From assembly GCA_024743215.1 (NCBI GenBank), contig JANSWZ010000003.1:62001-126000 (forward strand): 64,000 bases of DNA, read 5' to 3'. A program made the position numbers and the translations under genes. The notes beneath the pieces were generated by a model, which ran no database searches, was not told where the DNA came from, and worked only from the letters and a program-made list of their open reading frames with translations. The stretch is from Alphaproteobacteria bacterium (GTDB lineage Bacteria; Pseudomonadota; Alphaproteobacteria; Rhizobiales; GCA-2746425). Shown one piece after another: positions 1 to 8,570 of the stretch; positions within the stretch are counted from its first letter, which is position 1; each line of letters starts with the position of its first letter.

Positions 1-494
1 CCCAGGCTGATTTCGTCGAACAGAAGCAGGTCGGGATTGGACATCAAAGCGCGGCCAATGGCGACCATCTGCTGTTGTCCACCTGACAGAGCTGTGGATG
101 GCACATTGCGGCGTTCTTTGAGAATTGGAAACAGTTCAAACACCGCTTCCAGGTTCCAGGAACCGCTGCGGCCAACCTGACCGCCGATCTTAAGGTTTTC
201 CTCTACGGAAAGTGAGGGAAATAACTGGCGGCCTTCCGGCACCATGGCAATGCCAAGTCCGGCGACCTGATCTGCCCGTAAAGCGCCAACCGGACTTCCC
301 TGCCACTGCACCATATCCGGTTCACTTTTCAGCAATCCCGTTATGGCCCGCATAAGCGTGGTTTTGCCTGCGCCATTGGCTCCGATAATGGCAATGATCT
401 CACCCTTTTTGACTTCGCAATTGATGCCAAACAGGGCCTGAAAGTCACCGTAATAGGCTTCGAGGTTTTGAATTTTGAGGATCGGGTCAGACAT
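1..494 (-). CDS. livF: Branched-chain amino acid-type ABC transporter ATPase, LivF-like (C-terminus cut by window edge)
   Basis: Cytoplasmic ATPase of a HAAT-family importer; the visible 164 residues hold the Walker A loop (GANGAGKT) and reach Walker B (LLLFDEIS) at the window edge, so the C-terminal third is missing. The ATG at 494 overlaps the end of the preceding livG-like gene by 8 bases, which indicates translational coupling. LivH and LivM permeases are not in the window and presumably follow off the left edge. The transported compound need not be an amino acid: the operon begins with catabolic enzymes, so the importer probably brings in their substrate (inference). Confidence 0.9.
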   Translation of the reverse strand, partial: MSDPILKIQNLEAYYGDFQALFGINCEVKKGEIIAIIGANGAGKTTLMRAITGLLKSEPDMVQWQGSPVGALRADQVAGLGIAMVPEGRQLFPSLSVEENLKIGGQVGRSGSWNLEAVFELFPILKERRNVPSTALSGGQQQMVAIGRALMSNPDLLLFDEISL

Positions 495-1215
495 CGACTT
501 CGATCCCCATATAGATTTCCTTGACCTGCTTGCTGTCCATGATGGCTTTCGGTTCGCCCTCGGCAATCTTGCGGCCAAAATCAATCACAACGAGGCGGTC
601 AACGACAGCCAGCAAAGCGTGCACAATATGTTCGATCCAGATGATGGATATGCCGGTCGAGCGAATGTCCTTGATGGTGTCGACGAGCGAATGACATTCT
701 TTTTCGGTCAGGCCACCAGCAATTTCATCCAGCAATAGCAGCTTGGGCTTTGCGCAAAGTGCGCGGGTCAATTCAAGGCGCTTGCGTTCCAGCAACGTCA
801 AATTTCCAGCCAGAATATTTGCTTTTGGCAAAAGCCCGGTTTGTTCAAGCGCACTGAGGCATTGCTCGTTTGCCTCTGATTTGGTGAGGCCAGCTCCATG
901 GGTTGCTGCCACAAGAGCGTTTTCGAAAACAGTCATCGCGCCAAAGGGCTGCGGTATCTGAAATGAGCGTGCAATGCCGCTGCGGCAGCGCTTCGCGGCG
1001 CTCATGCCTGTTATATCGGTGCCATTGAACCAGATGCTGCCAGAATCGGGCGTCAAAGCACCAGTGATCAGATTGAACATGGATGTTTTGCCAGCGCCAT
1101 TGGGCCCAATGACGCCCAGAGCTTCGCCGCTTTGCAACTCATAGCTCAGCTCATCAGATACTGTGATAGCACCGAATGCCTTGGAGACATCCTGCAGTTT
1201 CAAAACAATTGACAT
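487..1215 (-). CDS. livG: Branched-chain amino acid-type ABC transporter ATPase, LivG-like
   Basis: Second ATPase of the same importer, 242 aa, close to the usual LivG length. Walker A is GPNGAGKT at about residues 37-44 and Walker B is LLLLDEIAGG. The canonical LSGGQ signature is replaced by LTLLERKRLE, a variant that I believe recurs in a subgroup of HAAT ATPases, so it is not by itself a sign of decay. The gene lies 67 bases downstream of the substrate-binding protein gene and overlaps the next ATPase gene. Function as an importer ATPase is secure; the substrate is unknown. Confidence 0.9.
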   Translation of the reverse strand: MSIVLKLQDVSKAFGAITVSDELSYELQSGEALGVIGPNGAGKTSMFNLITGALTPDSGSIWFNGTDITGMSAAKRCRSGIARSFQIPQPFGAMTVFENALVAATHGAGLTKSEANEQCLSALEQTGLLPKANILAGNLTLLERKRLELTRALCAKPKLLLLDEIAGGLTEKECHSLVDTIKDIRSTGISIIWIEHIVHALLAVVDRLVVIDFGRKIAEGEPKAIMDSKQVKEIYMGIEVDV

Positions 1216-1282
1216 GGTGTTTCCAAAATTGCCTCACCGGTCCTGAGACCGATGAGGCGGGTATCGGGTGCGTTGGATCAGA

Positions 1283-2569
1283 TCAGCCGATCAGCTGCAA
1301 TTCGCCACCAACCGGAATTTCCGGTGCAAGCTTGTTTGCTGTAATGACCAGCTCTAATGCGTCACCCTGTTTCTGCCACTGGCCGGCGACCAGCGGTGTC
1401 TTGGTGACGTTCTTGACCGGGCCTTTTGACCAATCAACAGGACCAACGATTGTGTTGAGATTTGTTGCGGCAATCGCTTCAACAATGGCTTCCGGATCAT
1501 CCAGGTCTGATGCCCGTGTGATCACATCTGCGGCCACTTCAAACAAGGCATGTTTAAAGCCGATTGGCTGCGTCCAGGCGCGGCCGGTATCAGCAACATA
1601 GCTGTCTGCCAGGTCCTTCGCTGATACTTGTGTCAGACTGGATGAGAACGGATGATTTGGTGACCACCAGATTTCAGAAGACAGACCATTGGCCCGCTCA
1701 CCGAATGAATTGACAACGGATGGGAACAGAAGCGCTTTACCAATGGTGACAATCTTTGGATTGAAACCCTGCTGCGCTGCCTGCGACCAGAAATTGGCAA
1801 AGTCTGGCGGGATCATGTTGCCGGTAACGATCTCACAACCAGCTTCCTTGAAAGCTGAAATCTGCGATGAGAAATCGTCAGACAATGGCTGATACCGACC
1901 CGGATCGACAAGATTGTATCCGGCAGCTGCAAGCGGCTTTGGCAGACCAAGCTCGGGATCGCCCCAGGCATTTCCATCCGCATCATTGGGGAAGAGACCG
2001 GCAACGTTCTTGGTGACGCCACTTGCGCTCCACATGTCCAGGAATGCGCCAATTACATCTTCAAGACCCCAGAAGAAATGGTAAGTGCTTCGGAATCCCT
2101 CGGCAGGATTGCCGTTGCGGCCAAAGAAGTAAGGTTGCCATGGGCAATCGGTGGTGATGCAGGGAACGTCGTTGATTTCAGCCTGATCAGCTACCGGATT
2201 TGTTGTTTCCGGTGTGGAAGCTGCAACAATGAGGTCCACCTCGTCGCTGAGGATCAATTCGGCCGCAACTTCCGAAGCACGGTTGGGGTTGGATTGGGAA
2301 TCTTTTGAGATGATTTCAACATCATATGTTTTGCCATTGTTCATCAGGCCGCCAGCGAAGGCTTTCTGAATCCCTGCCAGGACAAAATCATCCGCTTCAG
2401 TAAACGCGGCGACAGGGCCGGTGCGTGGGCTTACATGGCCAATTTTGATAACCGGATTGGCTGCATAGGCCCGGCTGTGACGCAGTATGGCTGGTGCTGC
2501 AATTGTAGCGCCCAGACCGGTGAGAACGGTTCGGCGTGTGACGCTGGCATGATTGGTTTTTCTTGTCAT
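1283..2569 (-). CDS. ABC transporter substrate-binding protein with Tat signal (LivK-like, Peripla_BP_6)
   Basis: Periplasmic ligand-binding protein of 428 aa. The N-terminus carries a twin-arginine signal (TRRTVLTG at about residues 11-18, then a hydrophobic stretch and an AYA-type cleavage site), so it is probably exported folded. The mature part begins with IKIGHVSPRTGPVA, typical of the HAAT binding-protein fold. It sits between the catabolic enzymes and the ATPase genes of one operon. A ligand metabolised by the adjacent cyclase, SDR and dehydrogenase is the natural inference; none can be named from sequence alone. Confidence 0.88.
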   Translation of the reverse strand: MTRKTNHASVTRRTVLTGLGATIAAPAILRHSRAYAANPVIKIGHVSPRTGPVAAFTEADDFVLAGIQKAFAGGLMNNGKTYDVEIISKDSQSNPNRASEVAAELILSDEVDLIVAASTPETTNPVADQAEINDVPCITTDCPWQPYFFGRNGNPAEGFRSTYHFFWGLEDVIGAFLDMWSASGVTKNVAGLFPNDADGNAWGDPELGLPKPLAAAGYNLVDPGRYQPLSDDFSSQISAFKEAGCEIVTGNMIPPDFANFWSQAAQQGFNPKIVTIGKALLFPSVVNSFGERANGLSSEIWWSPNHPFSSSLTQVSAKDLADSYVADTGRAWTQPIGFKHALFEVAADVITRASDLDDPEAIVEAIAATNLNTIVGPVDWSKGPVKNVTKTPLVAGQWQKQGDALELVITANKLAPEIPVGGELQLIG

Positions 2570-2612
2570 AGTCTTCCTCCTGAATTCCCGTCCTCCACAA
2601 AAGGCGGGTGAT

Positions 2613-3542
2613 TTATTCCAGTATTGTATCGAGTTTCCTCAGATGCGTCGTGACACGGTTGCGGGTTGCTTCGGCTGTCTCTGATGTCCAGTTGCGAAAG
2701 CCCTCACCGGATTTCATGCCCAGTTTACCCTCGGATACAAGGCGCTCCAGATAAGGTGACGGCGCGCCACTTGCCTCCAGATCGGCCAACACGTTTTGAT
2801 GAATATCAAGGGTCAGATCGGTGCCGACAAGATCGGCATTTTCCAGTGGGCCAAGCACTGCAAGGCGGCGGCCGAAACTGGATTTGATCACGCTGTCAAC
2901 AGCCTCTGCAGAGCAGACACCGTTTTCGACCAGGCTGACTGCCTCACGCCACAAAGCGTGCTGCAGGCGGTTGCCGATGAAGCCGGGCACGTCCTTTTCG
3001 ACCCGAACCGGAGTCTTGCCGATTTCAGCCAGAATGGCGACCATCTGCTCCATTGCCAAATCTGTGGTCCATTTGGTTCGAATGACTTCGACCAGCGGGA
3101 TCATATGCGGCGGGTTCCACCAATGGGTTCCCAGCGCACGACTGCGGTCGCCGAGATTTTCCATGATGCTGGTAATCGGAATGACCGATGTGTTGGATGC
3201 CAGCAGGCAATGGGCCGGAGCCAGGGCTTCGACATCAGTGAAAATCTGCTGCTTCAACGCCAGTTTTTCCGGCGCAGCCTCGACCACAAGATCGGCGGTG
3301 CTGACTGCATCAGACAGATCGGAGCAGGGTGTCACGTTGTTTGTGATGGCGGGCACATCATCAGCAGGCACACCCAGAGCGATCAAACTGTCAGAAATGC
3401 GGGCCTTCAGGGTCGCCAGACTGTCTGCAACCGGATCGTAAACACGGACAGCATATCCAGCGCGAGCAAAGGTCAGGGCGATGCCATGACCCATAAGACC
3501 CGCACCGATGATTGCTATGTTGCGCAAGGTTGCTGAAGACAT
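2613..3542 (-). CDS. 3-hydroxyacyl-CoA dehydrogenase family protein
   Basis: NAD-dependent dehydrogenase, 309 aa. The N-terminal Rossmann fold starts IIGAGLMGHGIA (about residues 9-20). The catalytic-region motif GTHWWNPPHMIPLVEV is present, as is a C-terminal helical domain ending in KLGMKSGEGFRNW, characteristic of the 3-hydroxybutyryl-CoA / L-gulonate / carnitine dehydrogenase superfamily. Its ATG directly abuts the stop codon of the SDR gene. The family oxidises a 3-hydroxy group next to a carboxyl or thioester; whether the substrate here is a CoA ester or a free acid cannot be told. Confidence 0.88.
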   Translation of the reverse strand: MSSATLRNIAIIGAGLMGHGIALTFARAGYAVRVYDPVADSLATLKARISDSLIALGVPADDVPAITNNVTPCSDLSDAVSTADLVVEAAPEKLALKQQIFTDVEALAPAHCLLASNTSVIPITSIMENLGDRSRALGTHWWNPPHMIPLVEVIRTKWTTDLAMEQMVAILAEIGKTPVRVEKDVPGFIGNRLQHALWREAVSLVENGVCSAEAVDSVIKSSFGRRLAVLGPLENADLVGTDLTLDIHQNVLADLEASGAPSPYLERLVSEGKLGMKSGEGFRNWTSETAEATRNRVTTHLRKLDTILE

Positions 3543-4352
3543 TTAACCCGCCGTATATCCGCCATCTGCATACAGGATATGCCCTGTATAAAAGTCAGAT
3601 GCTTTTGAGGCCAGGAACAGCAACGGGCCGACCAGATCTTCCGGTTCGCCAAGCCGTCCTTTTGGTACGCGTGCCAGGAAGCCGGCACGCACAGCCTTGG
3701 CTTCATCGGTATCTCCAAACATCCAGGCGGTGAGGGGTGAACGGAATACGGTTGGCGCAATGGCGTTGACCGTGATGCCGGTTGGACCTAATTCGCAGCC
3801 CAGCGCCTTTGTAATGCCGTCTACGGCAGACTTTGATGCACAATATGCACTGTAGCCTGCTGGATGACCGAGCAGACCACGGGCAGAGGAAACCAGAACA
3901 ATTTTTCCGGTGTCCGTTGTGCCGGCGTCAATCTGTGCGGTCATCTGGACGCTTGCGACTTTCGCCAACATCCAGGACTGGGTAACATTTGCGTCCATTA
4001 CAGATGTGAAGGTTTCGACCGGCATGTCTTTGATTTTTGCAACCTTGTTCATGCCTGAGGCTACAACAAGAATATCGAGTTGGCCAAAGCGTTTGACAGC
4101 TGCCTCAACCATTGCGCTGCATTTGGCTTCGTCATCGGGGCGTGTATTCAGCGCCTCAACTTCAGCACCGGCGGCTTTGCATTCGGCCTCGATTTCCGCC
4201 AATGCATCGGCATTGCCTGCAGCCAGCACCAATTTGCAACCGGCACCTGCAAGTGCTTTTGCGGCGACGGCACCAAATGCACCAGACGCACCGGTAATCA
4301 GTGCAACCTTGCCTTTGACATTGAACATGTCGAGTGGATTTTCAAAGCTCAT
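3543..4352 (-). CDS. SDR-family oxidoreductase
   Basis: Classical short-chain dehydrogenase of 269 aa. It has the nucleotide-binding motif TGASGAFGAVAA, an NxxxS region, the active-site pair YSAYCASK (YxxxK), and a C-terminus ending in ADGGYTAG. The last glycine-motif position is shifted (GASGAFG for GASGGIG), which is tolerated in the family. The start codon overlaps the stop of the cupin gene (ATGA). Likely role is an NAD(P)-linked alcohol/ketone step in the pathway shared with the neighbouring hydroxyacyl-CoA dehydrogenase. Confidence 0.88.
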   Translation of the reverse strand: MSFENPLDMFNVKGKVALITGASGAFGAVAAKALAGAGCKLVLAAGNADALAEIEAECKAAGAEVEALNTRPDDEAKCSAMVEAAVKRFGQLDILVVASGMNKVAKIKDMPVETFTSVMDANVTQSWMLAKVASVQMTAQIDAGTTDTGKIVLVSSARGLLGHPAGYSAYCASKSAVDGITKALGCELGPTGITVNAIAPTVFRSPLTAWMFGDTDEAKAVRAGFLARVPKGRLGEPEDLVGPLLFLASKASDFYTGHILYADGGYTAG

Positions 4353-4711
4353 CAGGCTGCTCCTGGCCGCTTGCCGTCCGGATAGGGGATCACAACAAGC
4401 ATGTTGCAGGTGTGTTTGGACCGGTTCACGATTTCACGCATTTCATTGGGCGCTATTGTGCAAGAATCCATTGCACCAAGAACGGTCTCCTCACCATCAA
4501 TGATGACGGTCATTTCACCGGACAGAACCACATAGACTTTTTCAAAAGGTGTGGCATCGGGCCCGGCGCCACCCCCCGGCAGGAATTGAGAATAACCAAT
4601 CCACTGGTTTTCAGGGCCGCCATCTTCAAAGCCCTGGAGCCGGAGCCCTACGACGCCCCAATGATTGGGGGCATCATAAGATTCCGTATCAGCGAAGCGT
4701 TTGACATGCAT
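4352..4711 (-). CDS. Small cupin-domain protein
   Basis: Single-domain cupin of 119 aa. The stretch GAGPDATPFEKVYVVLSGEMTVIIDGEE corresponds to cupin motif 1 with most usual metal-binding histidines absent; the second motif is weak (IAPNEMREIVNRSKHTCNMLVVI). It could be a binding protein or a degenerate metal cupin. Both ends overlap neighbours by ATGA (cyclase stop at its start, SDR start at its stop), so it is tightly co-translated within the catabolic operon. No reaction can be assigned. Confidence 0.8.
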   Translation of the reverse strand: MHVKRFADTESYDAPNHWGVVGLRLQGFEDGGPENQWIGYSQFLPGGGAGPDATPFEKVYVVLSGEMTVIIDGEETVLGAMDSCTIAPNEMREIVNRSKHTCNMLVVIPYPDGKRPGAA

Positions 4712-5550
4712 CAGAAGGACTCGCCAGCTTCGATGCGGTATTGCTGGCCTTTGTCGATCATGGCAACCAGTCGGATGATGCAGCCATCACCGCGATCCCA
4801 ATTCCATGGGAAGAAGGCAAAGGTACAGCGTTTTCCGGTGATCGCATCCAGATCGCCGCCCACGTTTTCAATACCCAGAATGCCGTTTGAGAACAGGATG
4901 TTATGAACCGGTTCCCACTCGGGGAATGCATCTTTCCAGTCAATGCCGCCGGACCATTCTTTATATTCAGCCTCAAGATGGGGCAGGATTGGACCATTGC
5001 GCTGAGGACCGATGGCTGTTGCCAGAGGGTGGTCGTTTGCCTGTGTATCATGACCAACAACCTTGATGCCTTTCTCCACCATCCACTCGGCGGCGGACGG
5101 AACAAGGCCCGGGCAATAGGCAAAATAATCGCCATCTTCATATTGCTTGTGCCAGCCAGTGTTGATGATCAGAACGTCATTCTTGCGAATGGCATGGCCA
5201 CAGGCTTTTTCCAGATCGTCAGCTGTAATCTGCTCCCATTTCTTTTTTGGAATGGACACAACAAGGCCAGATCCGAAGAAATGCGGCAGTGGTACTTCGT
5301 CGATAAAGGGTGTGCCGGGAACCACATGGGCAGGAGCGTCAATATGTGTGGTTACATGCATTGTGGTCGTGAGAGTCTGGCTTAGCACGCCGGATTTCGC
5401 CATATAGTGCTTGCGTTCTATCTGAACATCTCGAAAATATGGCCAGTTGGGGCACTGGAAGCCATAACGGTGGGAGAGGTTGTAAAACTCAACCCCCATG
5501 TCGTTGTCTAGATTGTCTTGAAATTCTATGCCGCGGACTGTGATGCTCAT
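4711..5550 (-). CDS. Cyclase-family metal-dependent hydrolase (PF04199; kynurenine formamidase/isatin hydrolase-like)
   Basis: First gene of the operon, 279 aa from the ATG at 5550, which has GGGAGGAG six bases upstream; an in-frame TTG at 5565 lies before that ribosome-binding site and is less likely. The family's metal site is seen as HVTTHIDAPAH (HxxTHxDxPxH), with later conserved stretches IINTGWH and GHDTQANDHP. Family members hydrolyse cyclic amides or formamides (kynurenine formamidase, isatin hydrolase) using Mn or Zn. The first step of the operon pathway is therefore probably a ring opening or amide hydrolysis (inference). Cytoplasmic, no signal peptide. Confidence 0.87.
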   Translation of the reverse strand: MSITVRGIEFQDNLDNDMGVEFYNLSHRYGFQCPNWPYFRDVQIERKHYMAKSGVLSQTLTTTMHVTTHIDAPAHVVPGTPFIDEVPLPHFFGSGLVVSIPKKKWEQITADDLEKACGHAIRKNDVLIINTGWHKQYEDGDYFAYCPGLVPSAAEWMVEKGIKVVGHDTQANDHPLATAIGPQRNGPILPHLEAEYKEWSGGIDWKDAFPEWEPVHNILFSNGILGIENVGGDLDAITGKRCTFAFFPWNWDRGDGCIIRLVAMIDKGQQYRIEAGESF

Positions 5551-5591
5551 GCTCACTCCTCCCAAAGTTCAGCAAATTGATCAAATGTATT

Positions 5592-5625
5592 GCATTACGA
5601 TACATATGTACCATAATGCGGTCAA
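5592..5625 (-). promoter_or_regulatory. Predicted promoter with overlapping palindromic operator between the catabolic operon and iclR gene
   Basis: A palindrome spans 5592-5619: outer arms GCATTA and TAATGC, centre TACATATGTA, with 12 of 14 base pairs symmetric about 5605.5. On the minus strand TTGACC (5625-5620) and TATCGT (5602-5597), 17 bases apart, fit a sigma-70-type promoter for the cyclase operon, so the palindrome covers the spacer and -10 element. An IclR-type dimer encoded next door is the likely binder. Promoter elements are my reading by eye. Confidence 0.6.
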
Positions 5626-5679
5626 GAGTTTTTGGATTATTTCTCCAACAATCCATTTCTTTGGCGAAAGGATGTAGGA

Positions 5680-6483
5680 ATGACATCTGCAGAAACCGAT
5701 TCGTTAGGTTCGACACTTCCAATGGAGCAAGCTGTCACGCGCAAATCTGCGCAACATCAGGGTGTGCAAGTTATTGCCCGTGCGGCCGAAATTCTTCGCG
5801 TTCTGAAGCATGATAATGGCGGCCTCAGTCTGGGCCAGATTTCAGATCGGGTGGGTCTGCCGCGTTCCACTGTCCAGCGCATCGTCAATGCATTGCTGGC
5901 AGAAAAGCTGATCATGAATACAGCGGCCGAAGGCGGGTTGCGCCTGGGGCCGGAAATCCAGTCACTGGCAGCGGCAGGGCGGGTAGATGCGGCTGAATTG
6001 CTGCGGCCTATCATGTCGACAATAGCCGAACGCACGGGTGAGACCGTCGATCTGGCTGTGCTGCGAGACGATCATCTGGTGTTCGTTGATCAGGTTGTCG
6101 GCACACACCGTGTGAGAACTGTTTCAGCGGTTGGCGAAAATTTCCCCTTGATCTCCACGGCTAATGGCAAAGCCGCCTTGGCTTTGCTTGATGACGAAAT
6201 AGCAGCCACGCTGGCGGCGCGCGAGTTGAAAGCCAGCCAGTCGGACAAAGCCTTATCTACGCTCATTGCTGAGCTTGAGGACATTCGCGCCACTGGCCTT
6301 GCCTGGGACTTTGATGAGCATACTGAAGGTATTTCTGCCGTTGGTTACGGATTTCGCGACCCCACAGGCCAAATCTATGCCCTTTCCATTCCCGTGCCGT
6401 CCTATCGGTTTTCCAAAACCAAAATGGAAATTGCAGCTTTGCTGAAAGTCATGGTTCCGCAAATTGACGGGATGATTTCCTGA
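5680..6483 (+). CDS. IclR-family transcriptional regulator
   Basis: DNA-binding regulator of 267 aa from the ATG at 5680, which has AAAGGA upstream; the reading frame stays open to an ATG at 5632 but the internal start has the better site. An N-terminal winged helix-turn-helix (about residues 30-90; LSLGQISDRVGLPRSTVQRIVNA) is followed by the IclR effector domain (MSTIAERTGETVDLAVLRD, then NGKAALALL). Divergent from the catabolic operon with the palindrome between them, it most likely controls that operon and itself in response to the substrate or an intermediate. Confidence 0.9.
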   Translation: MTSAETDSLGSTLPMEQAVTRKSAQHQGVQVIARAAEILRVLKHDNGGLSLGQISDRVGLPRSTVQRIVNALLAEKLIMNTAAEGGLRLGPEIQSLAAAGRVDAAELLRPIMSTIAERTGETVDLAVLRDDHLVFVDQVVGTHRVRTVSAVGENFPLISTANGKAALALLDDEIAATLAARELKASQSDKALSTLIAELEDIRATGLAWDFDEHTEGISAVGYGFRDPTGQIYALSIPVPSYRFSKTKMEIAALLKVMVPQIDGMIS

Positions 6484-6571
6484 AATCTTTCGGGCCATCG
6501 TTCTTTGCATTGGATGTTCGCCGATAAGGCGCTATGGATGTTGAAACCCTGACATCCAGAAGCTCACAATC

Positions 6572-8005
6572 ATGGTGCAAAACACTTCCTCGAATGACGA
6601 AAGTGATCCGCTAGACGGACCAGATGCTGCTGCGCCGGAATGGACGATCCATGATCCGGAGACCGGCGGAATGGCGACCATCTTTGTGGATGCTGTTCTG
6701 CTTGCGATTGAGGGCAGTGATAAAGCCCTGGCGCGCCAACTGACCACTGATCTGCATGAAGCAGATTTGGCGGATTTGATTGAAGCTCTGCCAGCACCAG
6801 AGCGTTCACGGCTGATTGCACTGCTTGGGTCTGACTTTGATTTTACGGCCCTTACCGAGTTGGATGAAGGCGTTCGTCTGAGCCTTTTGGAAAACCTGCC
6901 AGTTGATTCGGTTGCTGAAGGGCTTTCAGAACTCGACAGTGATGATGCTGTTTTCATTCTGGAAGATCTGACTGATGAAGATCAGGCGGAAATTCTGGAT
7001 CAGCTTCCCGCTCTGGAAAGGGTCGTTCTTCAACGGTCTTTGAATTACCCCGAAGAATCCGCCGGACGGCGCATGCAGACCGAGTATATTGCTGTTCCAC
7101 CGTTCTGGACGGTGGGGCAGGCGATTGACTATATGCGTGATACGGATGATCTGCCCGAGAGTTTCTATGAATTATTCGTGGTCGATCCCACCTACCGTCT
7201 TTTGGGAACTGTGGCGCTGGATCGTCTGTTGCGCACCAAGCGTCCCGTTTCTGTCTCTGATATTATGGGTGAAACTGCCCATACTGTGCATGCGGAAGAA
7301 GATCAGGAAGAAGTTGCCCGAACCTTTGAGCGCTACAATCTGGTGACCGCCGCTGTTGTCGATGAATCGGAGCGCCTGGTTGGTGTGCTGACTATTGATG
7401 ACATTGTGGATGTTATTCAGGAAGAACATGAAGAAGATTTCAAGCGCATGGCCGGTGTCGGCGACGAGGAGATTTCGGATAATGTCTTCAATGCCGTGCG
7501 CAGTCGCTTTATCTGGCTGATGGTCAATCTTGGCACGGCTGTGCTGGCTTCCGTTATCATCGGTCTCTTCGATGCCACGATCCAGCAGATGGTCGCTTTG
7601 GCCGTTCTGATGCCTATCGTGGCCAGCATGGGCGGCAATGCGGCTACTCAAACCATGACCGTTGCTGTGCGCGCTTTGGCGACACGTGAACTGGATTCCT
7701 ACAATGTGCGCCGCATTATTCTGCGTGAAAGCACCGTGGGTCTGATTAATGGGTTTCTGTTTGCGATTGTTATCGGCCTGGTAACTGCCATGTGGTTTGG
7801 GAATGCTGCGCTGTCTGTAGTCATTGCGCTGGCCATGATCATCAATATGTTTTCTGCCGGTCTGGCAGGCATCCTGATCCCCATTGTGCTCGACAAGCTG
7901 AAGGCCGACCCAGCCATTGCGTCTGGTGTGTTTGTGACAACAGTGACTGATGTTGTCGGTTTTTTCGCGTTTCTCGGGCTTGCAGCCTGGTGGTTCGGGA
8001 TTTGA
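6572..8005 (+). CDS. mgtE: Magnesium transporter MgtE
   Basis: Inner-membrane Mg2+ channel of 477 aa, usual family length. The order is an acidic N-terminal superhelical domain (residues about 15-150), the linker YPEESAGRRMQTEYIAV, two CBS domains (about 160-280), then five hydrophobic segments in the C-terminal 180 residues with the pore-region motif VLMPIVASMGGNAATQT. Expected to be gated by cytoplasmic Mg2+ through the CBS/N domains. No recognisable Mg2+ riboswitch was seen in the 88-base gap upstream. The following acetyltransferase gene starts 7 bases after its stop. Confidence 0.95.
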   Translation: MVQNTSSNDESDPLDGPDAAAPEWTIHDPETGGMATIFVDAVLLAIEGSDKALARQLTTDLHEADLADLIEALPAPERSRLIALLGSDFDFTALTELDEGVRLSLLENLPVDSVAEGLSELDSDDAVFILEDLTDEDQAEILDQLPALERVVLQRSLNYPEESAGRRMQTEYIAVPPFWTVGQAIDYMRDTDDLPESFYELFVVDPTYRLLGTVALDRLLRTKRPVSVSDIMGETAHTVHAEEDQEEVARTFERYNLVTAAVVDESERLVGVLTIDDIVDVIQEEHEEDFKRMAGVGDEEISDNVFNAVRSRFIWLMVNLGTAVLASVIIGLFDATIQQMVALAVLMPIVASMGGNAATQTMTVAVRALATRELDSYNVRRIILRESTVGLINGFLFAIVIGLVTAMWFGNAALSVVIALAMIINMFSAGLAGILIPIVLDKLKADPAIASGVFVTTVTDVVGFFAFLGLAAWWFGI

Positions 8006-8012
8006 GGGTGCT

Positions 8013-8456
8013 ATGATTATCCGCGCGATCAAACCCGAAGACAAAGTGGCCTGGCAAGGTTTATGGCATGGCTATCTTGCTTTTTACAACGTGACTTTGA
8101 GTGACAAGGTGACGGAAAGCACATGGTCACGCATTGCAGGTGGGCAGGGCGGCTTTTTTGCGCTTGTGGCGGAAGATAATGACGGTGTCGTCGTTGGCTT
8201 TTCTCATTGTCTGATGCACTTCAACACCTGGGATATTGAACCGCGCTGCTATCTTGAGGATTTGTATGTTGCCGGATCGAAACGCGGTGGTGGCGTTGGC
8301 CGAGCCCTGATCGAAGCTGCTTCCGCAGAAGCCAGACGCCTTGGTGCCAATCATCTTTATTGGTTCACCGATGCGGGAAACCAAACTGCGCGGCACTTGT
8401 ATGACCGAATTGGAACTTTGAGCGACTTTGTCCGGTATGATAAAAAACTGCCCTGA
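8013..8456 (+). CDS. GNAT-family N-acetyltransferase
   Basis: Protein of 147 aa from the ATG at 8013, preceded by GAGGG that overlaps the mgtE stop codon; the frame is open further upstream into mgtE but the internal start is supported by the ribosome-binding site and by the N-terminus MIIRAIKPEDK typical of GNATs. The acetyl-CoA loop is seen as LEDLYVAGSKRGGGVGRALIEAA (split R/QxxGxG motif) and the C-terminal motif as YWFTDAGNQTARHLYDRIG. The acceptor is unknown. It may be co-transcribed with mgtE. Confidence 0.88.
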   Translation: MIIRAIKPEDKVAWQGLWHGYLAFYNVTLSDKVTESTWSRIAGGQGGFFALVAEDNDGVVVGFSHCLMHFNTWDIEPRCYLEDLYVAGSKRGGGVGRALIEAASAEARRLGANHLYWFTDAGNQTARHLYDRIGTLSDFVRYDKKLP

Positions 8457-8570
8457 CTGCAGTGATTGTGAGATCTGAAGAAGCGGATATCACTGTGATA
8501 AGATTGTCTGGCTGATGAAGTTTCGTGCTATCATCTGAGCCAACGAAATTTGTGCTGATTTGGACGTATT

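Noticed and set aside
2796-3536. 246-codon plus-strand frame opposite the hydroxyacyl-CoA dehydrogenase gene
   Set aside because: Antisense shadow; the minus-strand product has clear Rossmann and C-terminal motifs.
6484-6571. Mg2+-sensing leader before mgtE
   Set aside because: The gap is 88 bases, too short for an M-box, and shows no matching stems.
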